Assembly: GCF_000315915.1 (NCBI RefSeq)
Contig: NC_020194.1
Span: 186,001 to 250,000 of the forward strand
Source of the DNA: Henningerozyma blattae CBS 6284
Lineage: Eukaryota > Ascomycota > Saccharomycetes > Saccharomycetales > Saccharomycetaceae
DNA length: 64,000 nucleotides
Direction: 5' to 3'
Under the pieces are notes generated by a model, which was not told the origin of the DNA, searched no databases, and saw only the letters and a program-made list of their open reading frames with translations. Positions 27,901 to 38,803 of this stretch are shown piece after piece. Position numbers and translations under genes: made by a program. Position 1 is the first letter of the stretch, and each line of letters opens with the position of its first letter.

Positions 27901-29193
27901 ATGACAATAGACCAAGATTTGAAAAAAGCTTATAATTTACTATATGAAAAGAAAGATACTTTGAGTGCTTTAAAACTTTATCAATCAGTATTAGATCAAA
28001 ATAATGAAAACGTTATCGCATTAGTTTACAAAGCTGCCGCATTAGAAAAATTATATTATGGTAATCCTGATTGGCATAATGACCAGACTTTAGAAAATTC
28101 CAAAGCTGCATTAGATTTTGCTTTAAAATTCTCAAAAATTAGAGGTAAGAGAGGTTTAATTGGTTTAGTTTATTTTAGATATTTTGTTCATTATTTCAAT
28201 GATAAAGATTATCTTATGGCTGATACATACATGACATTATGTACAGAGTTCGATTATAAAACAGATACATTGGAAATGTGGCAAACTCAATTGACTTCCA
28301 AATTAACCAAATTGGCTAAGAAGAAGGGTATCACTATCGAAGAATTAAGAATTCAAAATTCAACCATAATTGAACCAATTACCAATCCATTGTCGAAAAC
28401 TGATAATAAGACTCCTACTCCAACGAAAACACTAGAAGTTCCAAATCCAGAACCTTTACCGTTACCTCAAGATAAAGTTGTCCCAACACCAACAAATACT
28501 GCCCCATCTACCACTTCTAACATATCTGCTCCAATTCCCTCTTTACAAATCCAACCTTCACAATCTAAATTAAGAACTGATTGGTATCAATCTCAAAGTA
28601 ATGTAACTCTCTCCATTTTTACTAGTAATTTACCAGACTCTAAAGATGATATCAAATGGGAAATTAATGCTAAAAATAAAATGTCTTTACAAATCAGTTA
28701 TACTATTCCAGAAACTGGATCTGAGTTCCAATATTCTATCAAATTAGCTCATGAAATTATACCTGACCAAACAAATATCCATTTAACAAATAAGAAAATC
28801 GAACTTACTTTTAAAAAGCAAGATTCAAAAAAATGGAAAACTTTGGAAAGAGATGAAAGCATTGATGAGGCTGCCATATCTACATCTAATATAGGAGCAA
28901 TTACAACTACGGAAACGAAACCTAATATATCCTATCCTTCTTCTTCAAAAAAGGGCATTGATTGGTCTAAAGTTAATGTGGATGATGCTGACGGAGACTT
29001 CAATGAAGATGAGGGTTCTGCTGATGCATTTTTCCAAAAACTATATGCTGATGCAGACCCTGATGTTAAACGTGCTATGATGAAATCGTTTGTTGAAAGT
29101 AATGGTACTACATTGAATACTAATTGGGATGAGGTTAAAAAAGGTAAAGTCGAAACACATCCTCCTGAAGGTATGGTCGCTAAGGAATGGTAA
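27901..29193 (+). CDS. SGT1: Sgt1 kinetochore/SCF assembly co-chaperone
   Basis: 430 residues (S. cerevisiae Sgt1 is 395). TPR-like helices occupy about residues 1-145 and are followed by a Pro/Thr-rich linker. A CS (p23-like) domain starts near RTDWYQSQSNVTLSIF (about 225-315). The C-terminal SGS domain (about 345-430) has GIDWSKVNVDDADGD, DADPDVKRAMMKSFVES and the end PEGMVAKEW. Sgt1 bridges Hsp90 to Skp1 for assembly of the CBF3 kinetochore complex and SCF ubiquitin ligases. The start ATG is at 27901. It is followed by convergent ASE1, as on S. cerevisiae chromosome XV. Confidence 0.97.
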   Translation: MTIDQDLKKAYNLLYEKKDTLSALKLYQSVLDQNNENVIALVYKAAALEKLYYGNPDWHNDQTLENSKAALDFALKFSKIRGKRGLIGLVYFRYFVHYFNDKDYLMADTYMTLCTEFDYKTDTLEMWQTQLTSKLTKLAKKKGITIEELRIQNSTIIEPITNPLSKTDNKTPTPTKTLEVPNPEPLPLPQDKVVPTPTNTAPSTTSNISAPIPSLQIQPSQSKLRTDWYQSQSNVTLSIFTSNLPDSKDDIKWEINAKNKMSLQISYTIPETGSEFQYSIKLAHEIIPDQTNIHLTNKKIELTFKKQDSKKWKTLERDESIDEAAISTSNIGAITTTETKPNISYPSSSKKGIDWSKVNVDDADGDFNEDEGSADAFFQKLYADADPDVKRAMMKSFVESNGTTLNTNWDEVKKGKVETHPPEGMVAKEW

Positions 29194-29540
29194 ACATGCA
29201 TAATAGTGTTTTATTCAGGTCATTAAGGTCCAAAGGGTATTAGCTATTTATATATATGTCTACATATTTGTATCTATATACAGTTATTTCAAACAAAAGA
29301 GTTTTCATAGACTTCTGTTTGTTAATGTTACAATGAATTATTGGTTTGTTTCAAAAAAAAAGAAGGTTGAAGAATATATAGAAAGTATATGTGACGCTGT
29401 TTTTTTTCAGTCTAAGCATCATACACTTAAATAAAAAAAAATATTTTTATTAATTAAAAGCCATAATATTGAAAAAGTTATCTATCATAATGGATGTTTT
29501 GCAAGTTGAATATTTAAATATTAAAGTCTTGAATGGTTCA
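29194..29540. other. Convergent 3' spacer SGT1 / ASE1
   Basis: 347 bp of AT-rich DNA between two convergent stops. No gene or notable repeat seen. Confidence 0.5.
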
Positions 29541-32500
29541 TTAGTTCTCTAATTTCGAGAATCGTTCATTTTGCCAATTTAAATATTCATAGTCGATATC
29601 ATTTTCATTGTCCATTATGCTTGTATCATCATAAATACTATTGTTTATTTCTCCCTTAATGTTGATAACATGCTTACCTTCTGGCGATGTTGTTATCTTA
29701 TAGACACTATTTTCTGGTTCTCTAAATGGACTACTTCTAGTATTGCAAATTGAATTCTGAGGGACTTCATAGTTTTCAGATTGAAATTCTTTAGAATATT
29801 GCTTGATACTATTTTTCCCTTGTGGGGATGAACTTGGAGCTTCATTTTCTTTATTACCATCTGATAAAAGTTTTAATATATCCTTTGGTTCTACATGAAT
29901 TGTTGGGATATTACTTTGGGTCCTATTTAACCTTTGTTGTGTAACTGGGAACAAAGTTGTTGGACGAATAAATCCACTAGATGAATATACTGAGTTTACA
30001 TTAAATTTTGGTGGTGGAATACAACCATCAGGAGAATTTTTTTTAAATTTTGGAACGGGAATTCTTGAAGGACTGTTTCTTGTAATAACAGTAGGAGGTA
30101 ATAATCTTGTTGATTCTGTTGGTGATTCATTGTGGTCATTATTTATAGACGAAGTTATTGATTGATGAGTACTGATAGTTGAAGAGAAATCTTTATTAAA
30201 ACTATCACTCTTAGTTGTCATATTATTAGTTTCATTATTCATTGTTGTACATTTTCCAATGGGTGTTTTACTTAAAAAATGGGTAGTATTATTAGAAATA
30301 TTTTCAACTTCTTTAATAAGTGTTTCTTCCAAGTTTTTCCTTACTTTCTTGTTAATTTTCTTTGGAGATATACTTTTCTTCGTAACGTTATTCGTAGTCT
30401 TGTTTCTCATACTTTTTGTGGGAGAGTTGATTAGAGTTCTTGTAGAAATATTATATTTGATTCGTGGATACTTTGCATATAGTTCAGTTTCTTGTTTAAC
30501 CACAAGATCAAATAAACTTTCACCCATATACATAAACTCTTTATGAAACTCAATCTTAAATTCTTCCAGTTTTAATTTTAATTCCTGAATTACTTTAGGA
30601 AAATATCTAGTGATTTTTTTCCTTAGTTTCTCTTCAATCATTAAAACTTTATGTGAATCTCTGTTGAATAACCTTGTTGAATTTTTTTCCCCATCTTCTA
30701 ATTGTGCCTGATCTTTTTGCATCAATTTAAATTCTTCCAATAGCTTTAATATTGGATCACAAATTTTTGCTTTACTTTCTAAATCTTTAATTTCTTCTTC
30801 ACATCTAGATAATATTAACTCATCATCCGATAAGCTATTCGAATTATTCTCAAGAATTGCAATTTCATTTAAAAACATACTTCTTTCATTAGAATATTGT
30901 AGATGATCCCATAACTCTTGAATTCTCTTTTTGGAGTCATTAATTAAAGTTTTTATCCATTTTTTTTTTAAATCATGAAGTCTTTGAATTTCAGTCTTAT
31001 AATTTTTTATATTTTGAATTGATAAATCACGATTTGCTGAAATAAATTGATTAATTTCATGATTTGGAATTTTTAAGACTGACCATAATTGCTGACATTT
31101 TCTTAACAGTTGATTTTTTTCACTAGATCTATTGCTGCATATCGCCTGATAGTGTTGATGAACTTTTTCAATGTCTACCATTGTTTTAGCATCTACAATG
31201 TGATAAGTATTATTTTGTACTTCAGATTCAATAGAATTCAATTCAATTGATGAAAATAAATTAATTTGTCTATTAATATCCTGATTTAACTCTATTTTTG
31301 GATGAATATGCAGTTGTTTTAATAAATTAAAGGTAGATTGGCTTACAAAAATCAATTCTTTTAATCTCTTAATATATTCTAATTTATAGCAGTCGATGAG
31401 CTCAATAGTTTCTTTAGTTCGTTTTTCGGAAATGTTATTCAAAGTATTATTATAAAGTATCATATTTTTATTTTCTGTAATAAAATTCATTAAATTATCA
31501 TATTTTTCTGCTTCAATATTTTCCATCGAAATCTCATTCCCCAATATTTTGGTTGAATCAATGCCATACAAGGTTTTTAAATTTTTATAAAGGTGAATAG
31601 CATTTTCCATTGTTGGTATCATGGCTAGATTTGAAGTACTATTGTCATTATTAAAACCTGAAATTTTGGTAGAAGTTTTAATTTCTTCATCACCAGTTGA
31701 TTTAAGAATTTTTCTAAATTTAATAACATTATCTAAATATTCCAAAAGCAATGGGATATATTTATCTAGTATGTAAACTCTGGATTTATTCAAAATTTTT
31801 TCCTTATTTAATAAGGTTAATTCCTTTCGTGGAGATGGTGCGTTTTTATATTCTTCATTCACCATGCCATTTCTAATGTATAAATCAGGAATAGTTTTAA
31901 TACCTGATGGGTCATTTATGATCTCCAATATTCTATTAAGATATTGCTGTTTTAAATCATTTTTAAGTGAAAGAGCATTCATTTTTTCATTTGCTGAACT
32001 ATAATAATTCTCTATAGATTTGGAAAAATGGTTGAAAATAACTGATTCATTTTGATGGATTTCATTGTTTGTATAACCTATCTTATTATAAATGTGATTC
32101 AAATCATTCATTAGTTTAATCATTTGATTAGATATGCTGTTTAAATTTTCACGGTATACTTGCTTGCTAATCGAATCAATAGAATCATCCACTTTGCTTT
32201 TCTTTCCTTCCATTTTTTTAGGAATGGCTATTATAGACTTACTTGATTGATAGGATAATGGACTATTAGTGTTTAAATAATCTATTTTAATTGGGGTTAA
32301 GGAAGCTAAATTTTGAGGATCTGGATCGCTCATTATTCTATTTAAATTAAATGTAATCGGTGACATATTATAACTTTCTACAGGAGCCGAAGCTGAACTG
32401 ATGTTTCTATTATTTGCTAAAATATTACAAGATGAAGGTATTGATTGCAATGCTGTTCCATCTGATACTGAAATATTCGAAGAATGAACTTCATCTGTGC

Positions 32501-32597
32501 TTGACGGTTCAAATATTAGACCACTATGACTATTTTGCTTAATTAATGACATTTCGTTGGATTTGCTTCCTTCTCTAGTAGATTCACAATCTGCCAT
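29541..32597 (-). CDS. ASE1: Ase1/PRC1-family antiparallel-microtubule bundler
   Basis: 1018 residues (S. cerevisiae Ase1 is 885). An N-terminal Ser-rich region (about 1-130) is followed by a long helical rod with heptad-like Leu/Ile spacing (about 140-680), a spectrin-like part with the PRC1-typical LKKWIKTLINDSKKRIQELW and RITRYFPKVIQEL-type segments, and a basic, Ser/Pro-rich C-terminal tail with Cdk-type S/T-P sites. Ase1 crosslinks antiparallel interpolar microtubules in the anaphase spindle midzone and is an APC substrate. Position after convergent SGT1 matches S. cerevisiae chromosome XV. It is the last gene of that block in the window. The start ATG is at 32597. Confidence 0.9.
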   Translation of the reverse strand: MADCESTREGSKSNEMSLIKQNSHSGLIFEPSSTDEVHSSNISVSDGTALQSIPSSCNILANNRNISSASAPVESYNMSPITFNLNRIMSDPDPQNLASLTPIKIDYLNTNSPLSYQSSKSIIAIPKKMEGKKSKVDDSIDSISKQVYRENLNSISNQMIKLMNDLNHIYNKIGYTNNEIHQNESVIFNHFSKSIENYYSSANEKMNALSLKNDLKQQYLNRILEIINDPSGIKTIPDLYIRNGMVNEEYKNAPSPRKELTLLNKEKILNKSRVYILDKYIPLLLEYLDNVIKFRKILKSTGDEEIKTSTKISGFNNDNSTSNLAMIPTMENAIHLYKNLKTLYGIDSTKILGNEISMENIEAEKYDNLMNFITENKNMILYNNTLNNISEKRTKETIELIDCYKLEYIKRLKELIFVSQSTFNLLKQLHIHPKIELNQDINRQINLFSSIELNSIESEVQNNTYHIVDAKTMVDIEKVHQHYQAICSNRSSEKNQLLRKCQQLWSVLKIPNHEINQFISANRDLSIQNIKNYKTEIQRLHDLKKKWIKTLINDSKKRIQELWDHLQYSNERSMFLNEIAILENNSNSLSDDELILSRCEEEIKDLESKAKICDPILKLLEEFKLMQKDQAQLEDGEKNSTRLFNRDSHKVLMIEEKLRKKITRYFPKVIQELKLKLEEFKIEFHKEFMYMGESLFDLVVKQETELYAKYPRIKYNISTRTLINSPTKSMRNKTTNNVTKKSISPKKINKKVRKNLEETLIKEVENISNNTTHFLSKTPIGKCTTMNNETNNMTTKSDSFNKDFSSTISTHQSITSSINNDHNESPTESTRLLPPTVITRNSPSRIPVPKFKKNSPDGCIPPPKFNVNSVYSSSGFIRPTTLFPVTQQRLNRTQSNIPTIHVEPKDILKLLSDGNKENEAPSSSPQGKNSIKQYSKEFQSENYEVPQNSICNTRSSPFREPENSVYKITTSPEGKHVINIKGEINNSIYDDTSIMDNENDIDYEYLNWQNERFSKLEN

Positions 32598-33486
32598 CGT
32601 ATGCCGGTTATTGCGAAGGATATCTCTACAAAATTATGAGCTTTTGAATTAAATTTAATATATGTTATTGTGGGTATTCGTACGGTTATAAAAATAAGTA
32701 GATTATTCTGTACTTCTATATTAATGCGTAATAATATAAGAAAGGATCCAAATTTTAATTTGAAAATCGTGGACTATTTTAAAAAAATTCGTTTATTGTA
32801 AACAATTAATTCCTGATATGAAATCTATAACCTCAAGAGCAATCCATTAATTCGATTTTCAATTCTAATTCTAATTCTTGAATTTCGTTAGTCTTAATTC
32901 TGAAAGAGTAGCCCAAATTCTTGCTGCCTTATTTTATTTTTTTTGAAGATGCCGTATGTTTACCTTTTTCCATTTTAGGAAAATAGAAATAATACACAAA
33001 CCTGTTCGAAACCTGCGCAAGACACTTTTTACATTTAAATAAAATAGAATACCCTGCTCAACTATGCTATATAATATTAACCTTCACTAATTAGATAAAT
33101 TGTCAATTTTTTTTAAAATTTGGAATTGTAGCATTCTAGTCCATATCCTCTTTCATTTCATCTTGGCAAAAGTGTATTGTATCAGTAGCTATATAGAAAA
33201 ATTTACCAAAAAAAGGAGGTATATTATTTATTGATTAGAAAGGTATAAACATTATAAAAAGATATTGAATATTTGGTCTATTGTTTTTCTTGTGTTTTGG
33301 CAATATGGGATATTTTTAGTATTTTAGCGCCAATAATCTATCCGGAGCGATGAGCTGAAAAAAATACAGCTTAGTGATCACAAAACAATTTTTAAAACAT
33401 GATTATTCAGTAAATTGCCAGATACTAAAATTATCTAAAGCATATATATCTAGTTATACTCAAGTAATACATGGATATATTACAAG
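32598..33486. other. Divergent promoter ASE1 / JJJ2; synteny breakpoint
   Basis: AT-rich, no gene or RNA seen. The gene to the left has its S. cerevisiae homologue on chromosome XV and the gene to the right on chromosome X, so an ancestral rearrangement or interchromosomal junction falls here. I see no repeat or transposon remnant marking it. Confidence 0.5.
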
Positions 33487-35247
33487 ATGACTGTGACAGA
33501 TGGGGTTCCAAATATTGATGAAACCACCTATTATTCGGTTCTGGGCTTAACGTCCAAAGCCTCAGTTTCTGAGATTAGAAAATCTTACATGAAATTAGCC
33601 AAATCATTACATCCAGATAAATCTAAATCGAATGCATCCGAAGAATTATTTAAAATTGTTTCCAATGCACACTCCATTCTGATAGATCCTGAATTGAAAC
33701 TTGATTACGATAATACCTTATTAAGAACAGGCCTATACACTTATAAACCATCTGTAAGCACACAATCTTCAAAACCGAACAATACTTCATCAAATAAAAC
33801 ACAGAACTCATCGCCTTATCATACGTCAAACTCGCCTACAAAATCACATACAAAATACTCCACAAATAATCAATATTTTTCATCATATAATACTAAAATA
33901 CATACGGAGCATTATAACAAGCATAATCCACATTCCTATAAGAAACATACTAAACCAGTCGATATTCCAAATTATAATTCTAAAAGAAAAGCTCAACCAT
34001 ATGAAAAGCAGCCTTATGGATTCGGTACTACTTCAAATATTAAACCTCAATCCAAAACACATGATAAACCTCGACCAAAAGCACATGATAAACCTTCTCA
34101 AACTAATAGTTATTCTACACATTCTAAACCAGCATTTAATTTAAAATCCTATGAAACGAGAAATAAAACAAGTATCCCAACTAAGAAAATGGAAAAGGAA
34201 TCTAATAATAAGAACGATATACTAAATGTTAATGGAAAGAAAAGTACAAAAGATTTCTTAAATGAGACATTAAACAATTCGCATTCATCACAGCCTAATG
34301 TCACGGAACCTACAAATAGAACAAGACCATTTCTTGAGGAAATTGAAGATGAAGCAATTACATCAATGAAATTTAAAAATCCCAAAGTTACTTCTACTGA
34401 GAACAAGAATAATGCTGTTAAATTAAACCTAAATGGATTTTCAAGTCAGAGATCACGTCATTATGCAAGAACAAAATCTGATAATTATAATTATAAAAAT
34501 ACTAGGAAATCCAAATCACCTACCAGGATTAAATCCACAGAAATTACCGGGAATTGGGATAACTTAAAGGAAATTCTGGAAAAATTAAATAAAGAGACTA
34601 GTAGTATTAATAAAACAGATCAAAACTCTCATTCAGAATTAAATTTTCGAAGTGGACTTTCAGACTTTCAACAAATCCAGAATTCTTTACCTTCCTCAGA
34701 TGATCAAGATAAATCGTTTAATATGAACGAAATGTTTGATTTACTTGTAGATGAACTACCAGGCCCTAAGAGACAGAAAATATTTAGCGGACTCTCCAAT
34801 AATGAAGAATCTGATTCAGAAGTGTTACTTTCCAACCCAATAAATCGCACATTACCACATGCTTATAAACCCGAATTCATACCATTAGAACAATACAATA
34901 TCGACTTGGATTTAGTCGACATACCGATACCCCATCCTCCTACTGCTTTCAATTTAGATACAAGTAGCATTACAAATATTGAAAATTATAAGAAACAAGT
35001 CATTGAATTTCATGAAACTTGCAATGCATTAAAAACTGAAATTCTTAAACGACAATTATTAAGAATTAATAGCGAAGATTTTCTTCTTGAAAGATTAGTT
35101 AGAATAGAAAATTGTGAGAATTGGATATCTTCTCAAAATTATGATTTACATCTACTAGCTAAGTTAACTGAAATTCAAAACGTACAAAACGTAGTTTCCA
35201 TTGAATTTAATAATTTAATGAAAAACCTGTCTGGCTTGACCAATTAA
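33487..35247 (+). CDS. JJJ2: Jjj2-type J-domain protein
   Basis: 586 residues (S. cerevisiae Jjj2 is about 580). The J domain at about residues 14-80 (TYYSVLGLTSKASVSEIRKS) has an intact HPD at 42-44, so it should stimulate an Hsp70 ATPase. A long Asn/Ser/Thr/Lys-rich, disordered middle follows (with DKPRPKAHDKP-type repeats at about 195-205), then a C-terminal segment with NIDLDLVDIPIPHPPTAFNL and predicted helices. The substrate of S. cerevisiae Jjj2 is unknown. Its neighbour YJL163C is the same as on chromosome X. The start ATG is at 33487. Confidence 0.9.
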   Translation: MTVTDGVPNIDETTYYSVLGLTSKASVSEIRKSYMKLAKSLHPDKSKSNASEELFKIVSNAHSILIDPELKLDYDNTLLRTGLYTYKPSVSTQSSKPNNTSSNKTQNSSPYHTSNSPTKSHTKYSTNNQYFSSYNTKIHTEHYNKHNPHSYKKHTKPVDIPNYNSKRKAQPYEKQPYGFGTTSNIKPQSKTHDKPRPKAHDKPSQTNSYSTHSKPAFNLKSYETRNKTSIPTKKMEKESNNKNDILNVNGKKSTKDFLNETLNNSHSSQPNVTEPTNRTRPFLEEIEDEAITSMKFKNPKVTSTENKNNAVKLNLNGFSSQRSRHYARTKSDNYNYKNTRKSKSPTRIKSTEITGNWDNLKEILEKLNKETSSINKTDQNSHSELNFRSGLSDFQQIQNSLPSSDDQDKSFNMNEMFDLLVDELPGPKRQKIFSGLSNNEESDSEVLLSNPINRTLPHAYKPEFIPLEQYNIDLDLVDIPIPHPPTAFNLDTSSITNIENYKKQVIEFHETCNALKTEILKRQLLRINSEDFLLERLVRIENCENWISSQNYDLHLLAKLTEIQNVQNVVSIEFNNLMKNLSGLTN

Positions 35248-35750
35248 ACAACCATTCTATATTTAGAAAGGAGAAAAGAAAAAAAGTGGCATTGGCGGCA
35301 ATTTAGTTTGTTTTCAATGCAATTTATGTTTTGTGAACTATTTTTTTCATTACTTAAAGAATCATTGAAGAGTTTGAAAATTACTAAGCCTTTTTAGTTC
35401 ATTTTCTCCATATGAATCGCGTAGGCAGATGGTAAACGGAATAATTCTCCGAAGAATATTATGCATATTAATAACTCGAGAAAAAGTTAATTAAAATTAA
35501 TTTAAAAAATATGCTGAATTAATTTAGGGTGTGTATTGACTGAATAAAGATCGACGAACACTATTACATTGTAGCTTCACTTATCGTTTTTTTTATTTTT
35601 ATTTTTATTTTTTTTTTATTTTTTTTTTGTTAACTAGTTTGGAAGTCCTTAAAACATACCACACCTACTCGATTTATTCATCTCGATATATATATATTTA
35701 AGCAAAGGAGCTTCGCACTAATTTACTAGGACATCATATATAGGCAAATA
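35248..35750. other. Promoter of the MFS gene
   Basis: AT-rich with a T-rich tract (35588-35628) and TATATATATA at about 35687-35696, roughly 60 bp before the start codon. No gene seen. Confidence 0.5.
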
Positions 35751-37532
35751 ATGGTAAATCCATTGACTAAATTTAGTAACAGTTCAACCATGCTACTTGA
35801 AAATTCTAAGACAAGTGATGACAAGCAAAATAATTACAGGTCACATGAACTATCAATTGATACTACTATGAAGAATTCTTTAGAAGAATCTGATGATATT
35901 ATGAATGATCCTAGTAGTAATATTATAATAGCAGGTCTCTCGGATACTCAAACAAGTAGCGTTTGGAATAAGATCAATCAAGAAGAATTAGAATATACAG
36001 GAGTCACTACCATTGAGAATTTTCTTGAGGCTGAATTAGATGGAGAAGAAAATAACGAAGTTCGATGGTTTCAAGAATCTACCATTATTCGAATGAATAC
36101 ACATTGGTATAGAAGACCTAATATCTACATGTTATGCATTTTAAGTTCTGTGCTATGTATTTCTCATATGCTTATATTAACACCTATGATTGAATTATCG
36201 ATGAGGAAGATTTGCTTTTCAATTTATGACGTAGAAAATGTCAACGATAAAAAATGCAATTCTTCTGAGATTCAAATGATCATGTCCAGCATATCATCAT
36301 CGACAATGATTATCACAGGTATCTTGGGGATGTTCACGTCGGGGAAATGGGGTCAATGGTCTGACGAATATGGGAGGCTATTTGTATTTAGATATATTGC
36401 AATCTTCCGATTAATCGGGTTTGTTTTACAGATCTACTCTGTATCACCCTATGTTCACTATAATAAATGGTTAATTATTGTAGCTTCATCGTTTGATTCT
36501 ATAGGCGGTGGGTTTTTCACCATTATTGCCAATTCGAATAGTTTTATTGCAGATATAACACCTGCTAAAGATCGTGCCACCGTTATAAGTATTTTAATGA
36601 GTGTAGTAAGTGCATCCATGGGGGCTGGTCCCATGATTGGATCGATCTTGGTCAAATATAACAGATATTGTCCATTAATTGTGGCATTGGTATTAGTGGT
36701 TATATTTATATTACTATGTAGTGGGGTAGTAGTGGAACCAAGACACAAAGAAGCATTAACCTATTCTAAATTGGAACGCTTACATAGAATACAATCCGAT
36801 GAAATCCATAGAGATATACAGGCTGGAAATTCATGGGTCAAAACAATTTACCGTCATTTCTTACAATCTTTTGAACCTCTAAAAAAATTATGGATAAATA
36901 CTCATGATGAACATGATAGACGCAAGGGATTAAGTCCAAGATACACGGTACTCTTATTAGTATTCTTAGACATCTTATACATATGTTCTACTCAAGCCCA
37001 TTTCCCAGCACTGATATTATTTACCACATTCAAATATAACTGGAAATCAGTTGAACTAGGATATTTCATCTCGTTCTTAGGGTTCGGCAAGTCATTGATT
37101 CTTTTGGTGGCTGCACCTTGGCTGATGTATTATTTGAAGAAACATTACCCAATCAACGAAAACCATATGGACCGCATCGATATCCTCAGTATTAGAATAT
37201 CATTTCTGTTTATATCTCTGGGTACTTGGATTTTTATCACGTTCAATAAATACGTTCCATCGATCCTTACCTATGCTATATGCGCTAATTTAGGGGCATT
37301 TGTCCCTGCCACATTACAAGCTACAGTTATTAAATACTGTGACCAGAAAAATACCGGCTCAATCTACGGAGCCATTGCATTAGTTCGTGGTGCAGTAATG
37401 CTGGTAACCCCAGCCATACTACTGAAAATATACGGGTTAACTATCGAGACAGCAGCAGAAACTTTTATGTTTGTCCCCGGTGTATGCACTGTCACTGCAT
37501 TGGCCCTATCCCTTGTTTACTTGTACGAGTAG
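35751..37532 (+). CDS. YJL163C: YJL163C-type major-facilitator transporter
   Basis: 593 residues (S. cerevisiae YJL163C is 555). A soluble acidic N-terminus (about 1-120) is followed by about 12 membrane spans with an MFS/tetracycline-resistance-type layout: first span near NIYMLCILSSVLCISHMLIL, the loop-2 motif GKWGQWSDEYGR, and a central hydrophilic loop (about 330-390). The substrate is unknown in S. cerevisiae. The start ATG is at 35751. It is tandem with JJJ2, as on chromosome X. Confidence 0.88.
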   Translation: MVNPLTKFSNSSTMLLENSKTSDDKQNNYRSHELSIDTTMKNSLEESDDIMNDPSSNIIIAGLSDTQTSSVWNKINQEELEYTGVTTIENFLEAELDGEENNEVRWFQESTIIRMNTHWYRRPNIYMLCILSSVLCISHMLILTPMIELSMRKICFSIYDVENVNDKKCNSSEIQMIMSSISSSTMIITGILGMFTSGKWGQWSDEYGRLFVFRYIAIFRLIGFVLQIYSVSPYVHYNKWLIIVASSFDSIGGGFFTIIANSNSFIADITPAKDRATVISILMSVVSASMGAGPMIGSILVKYNRYCPLIVALVLVVIFILLCSGVVVEPRHKEALTYSKLERLHRIQSDEIHRDIQAGNSWVKTIYRHFLQSFEPLKKLWINTHDEHDRRKGLSPRYTVLLLVFLDILYICSTQAHFPALILFTTFKYNWKSVELGYFISFLGFGKSLILLVAAPWLMYYLKKHYPINENHMDRIDILSIRISFLFISLGTWIFITFNKYVPSILTYAICANLGAFVPATLQATVIKYCDQKNTGSIYGAIALVRGAVMLVTPAILLKIYGLTIETAAETFMFVPGVCTVTALALSLVYLYE

Positions 37533-38803
37533 TCATTTCCATACTATACTATACTATACTATACTATATTTCACTATATTATCTTACATTATACAATACA
37601 TCAAAACACAATACAATACAATATGATATAATAGCACTACTAAGTAATTGGTAATAATACCCTGATTTTTGTCCAATCAGGAGCTCCATCCGTGCCCCAC
37701 ACAGTATACCAACCCTAACACCCCTGTTTTTTCGCTGCTAAAACCCTATTCCAAACGATATGCAACCCTAACACCCAAATTGTTTACGTCATTTAGTTGA
37801 CAATCCGGTTTCGCATTGACGTCGTTTTAGTCCTGAGACAAAGCCGATTGGCTCATGGAATCCAAGATATTACTAACTAGAGTTTACAGTATACGATGAT
37901 GAATTAACAAAATAATACTCTAATGCTCTAATACTCTAATGTTCTAATACTGCAATACGCTGGTGCTCTAGCATTGTATTGTCCTAACAGGTAGCAGAAA
38001 ACATTGCCACTGGCCAGTAACACAGCCTATTTCTGGATAAAGTAATGAGTTGTTTTATTACCAATACAAAGCAAGGCCAAGAATAAGGAATTCTAAGACT
38101 TCGCTAAGCCTACTGTAAAGTCACTTTCGAGGCTTGACCAGTTGATACAAAAGAACAGTCTTCTTTGGACTCGTGCCCGGCTTAGACTGTGCTACCTTTG
38201 TTTGCTTATTTAACAAACTTTCTACACTGTGGCAAGTTACGTCATTTACAAACTTTCGAACAATTAAACTCTCATACCTCAGAGATATCCCTGTAGGGGG
38301 TCGGATTGGACCACAAAGATTTTGACTATAGAAAGAGGGAGAGAAAAAAAAGCAACCCTTTCTCTGGTTTATCAAGACGCTTTAGTTAATTTTTTGATTT
38401 ACTCTGTTGTCACTTCGTTTACTATTTGTTATTTTTTTCCCTTTTTTTCTTCATTAAATAGACAAGAAAAAAGTTTTTTATATTACCGTGCTTGCCTGTT
38501 CCAACAAGAAATATATTTCTGATCTGTTTATTGTGCCTATAATATATTTTGTGCTAAATAAAATTTATATTGCTTTAAAATACTAGGAAAAAAAATCAAA
38601 AAAAAAAATCAGAAAAAAAATCAGCTTCCGTTATATTTTTTTAAAAGAAAACAAAAAAAATAGAAAAAAAAACGACAGCGACAGCAACAAAATAAAAAGA
38701 AGATTTATTCTATATTATAATATATTATACCCAGACGGTTATTCCAATAGTGAATTTTTTTTGTCATTTTATTTTTACAAGATCTAATTTTTTTTCTTTT
38801 AGT
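37533..38803. other. Repeat-rich intergenic region upstream of the HAL5/KKQ8 kinase
   Basis: 1.27 kb with no convincing gene. It holds a CTATA pentamer array (37537-37566), the motif CAACCCTAACACCC twice (about 37709 and 37763), an imperfect CTCTAATA/CTCTAATG array (about 37918-37975), then AT-rich DNA with A- and T-tracts up to the kinase. A TACTAAC at 37871-37877 has no matching 5' splice site. Confidence 0.5.
37537..37566. repeat. CTATA pentamer microsatellite
   Basis: About five tandem CTATA units follow directly on the stop codon of the MFS gene, trailing into degenerate ATTATACAATACA copies. Confidence 0.75.

Noticed and set aside
33004..33016. TGTTCGAAACC resembling a B box
   Set aside because: Two departures from the consensus, no T-stem, and no A box upstream on the same strand.
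37871..37889. TACTAAC followed by TTTACAG, intron-like
   Set aside because: No GTATGT-type 5' splice site or coding exon upstream; the downstream sequence is not coding-like.
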